Assembly: GCF_002115745.1 (NCBI RefSeq)
Contig: NZ_JFKB01000007.1
Span: 62,001 to 126,000 of the forward strand
DNA from: Thalassospira alkalitolerans
GTDB taxonomy: Bacteria > Pseudomonadota > Alphaproteobacteria > Rhodospirillales > Thalassospiraceae
Direction of reading: 5' to 3'
DNA: 64,000 bases
Shown: piece by piece, positions 63,459 through 64,000 of the stretch
Numbering within the stretch: position 1 is the first letter of the stretch
How the letters are laid out: every line of letters begins with the position of its first letter
The notes under the pieces: model-generated
The model's database searches: none
What the model was told of the DNA's origin: nothing
What the model saw: the letters and a program-made list of their open reading frames with translations, nothing else
Position numbers and translations under genes: made by a program

Positions 63459-64000
63459 TCAGATTTGTCGGCCAAGAACCTTTTGCAGGATGGCAACCAT
63501 GTCGTTGATGTCCTGTTCGGTGCTGACAAGGGCCGGGGCAAAGATCAGGGCATCGCCCGTAGCTTTGAGATGCAAGCCTTCGTCAAACAGCGCACGTTGG
63601 ACCCAACTGCCTGTTTCACCCGGTGTTTTCCCCGGTGTCAGTTGAATGCCAGACATCATGCCATAGCCGCGAAGGTCGCTGACTTGTGGCAGGTTGCGCA
63701 GGCCAAATACCGCGTCGAGGAAATGATCGGAAAGCGATTTGGCGCGGTCAAACAAGCCTTCGTTGGCGTAAATATCAAGGGTGGCAATCCCGGCGGCACA
63801 GGCCACCGGATGGGCCGAATAGGTATATCCGTGGAAGAATTCCGGCCGGTCGCCTTTGGCGGCTTCGAAGATGGCGGCCTGAAATTCTGCCGAGGTGGCA
63901 ACAGCACTCATGGGGATGGCACCATTGGTCAGGGCCTTGGCCATCGTGATCACATCGGGTTTGACGGCAAATTCCTGGGATGCAAAGGCCGAACCGGTAC
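63459..64000 (-). CDS. Class III aminotransferase (omega-amino acid/polyamine type), 3' part only
   Basis: About 180 C-terminal residues are visible; the 5' part lies beyond the right edge. PDVITMAKALTNGAIPM contains the PLP lysine, and GYTYSAHPVACAAGIATLDI is the conserved phosphate-side segment of omega-amino acid:pyruvate aminotransferases. The end GLHLKATGDALIFAPALVST fits the same group. It probably acts on putrescine, beta-alanine, taurine or GABA, in line with the neighbouring amine importer and MocR regulator. Confidence 0.92.
   Translation of the reverse strand, partial: TGSAFASQEFAVKPDVITMAKALTNGAIPMSAVATSAEFQAAIFEAAKGDRPEFFHGYTYSAHPVACAAGIATLDIYANEGLFDRAKSLSDHFLDAVFGLRNLPQVSDLRGYGMMSGIQLTPGKTPGETGSWVQRALFDEGLHLKATGDALIFAPALVSTEQDINDMVAILQKVLGRQI

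Overview
The window looks like part of the chromosome of a marine alphaproteobacterium. Polyamine and TAXI-type uptake proteins, an aryl-polyene locus, mmsA and moderate-GC coding all fit a Rhodospirillales organism such as Thalassospira, but that placement is a guess from gene style, not from a marker gene. No rRNA, tRNA, CRISPR array, insertion sequence or phage gene was found. No gene-free stretch exceeds 300 bases.

Region 1 (1-8518) is the apeA-apeJ half of an aryl polyene (APE) type lipid-pigment cluster on the minus strand. It runs from a lipoprotein, a ketosynthase-like chain-length partner, a PlsC acyltransferase, two acyl carrier proteins, a COG4648 membrane protein, an acyl-activating ligase fused to a hotdog dehydratase, and a glycosyltransferase fused to an LpxL-type acyltransferase, to a MIO ammonia lyase cut by the left edge. 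A divergent phosphopantetheinyl transferase (8 kb) completes it. The lyase should make the aryl starter, the ligase should load it on a carrier, and the acyltransferases should anchor the product in the outer membrane.

Region 2 (8676-14001) holds accessory genes for a peptide pathway: a type II thioesterase, two paralogous SyrD/PvdE-like cyclic-peptide ABC exporters, and a diaminopropionate-ammonia-lyase-like PLP enzyme. Their assembly line lies about 10 kb away at 23983-50455, next to its own Sfp-type phosphopantetheinyl transferase. It is a three-protein hybrid NRPS-PKS of 26 kb, read on the minus strand in colinear order. Protein 1 is C-A-T-KS-AT-T. Protein 2, about 5,480 residues, is dock-C-A-T-C-A(Ser)-T-KS-DH-KR-T-T-C-A-T-C. 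Protein 3 is A with an embedded methyltransferase, then T-TE. The second PKS module has no acyltransferase, carries tandem carrier domains, and has a long Asn/Gly/Ser/Thr-rich insertion inside its dehydratase.

Region 3 (14188-23037) separates the two parts of the peptide cluster. It holds an orphan TAXI binding protein, a tightly overlapped four-gene operon (membrane sensor, sensor-HAMP-MFS fusion, orphan ABC-type binding protein, GNAT acetyltransferase), and a block in which two DUF697 membrane proteins flank an SPFH/band-7 protein. The sensor-MFS operon is the best candidate for an undescribed system outside the assembly line.

Region 4 (50735-64000) is catabolic and regulatory. It has a LysR regulator divergent from mmsA with a strong dyad between them, a sigma-54 response regulator with its histidine kinase, a polyamine-type ABC uptake operon with an odd permease tail, a MocR/GntR-aminotransferase regulator, and the end of a class III aminotransferase cut by the right edge.
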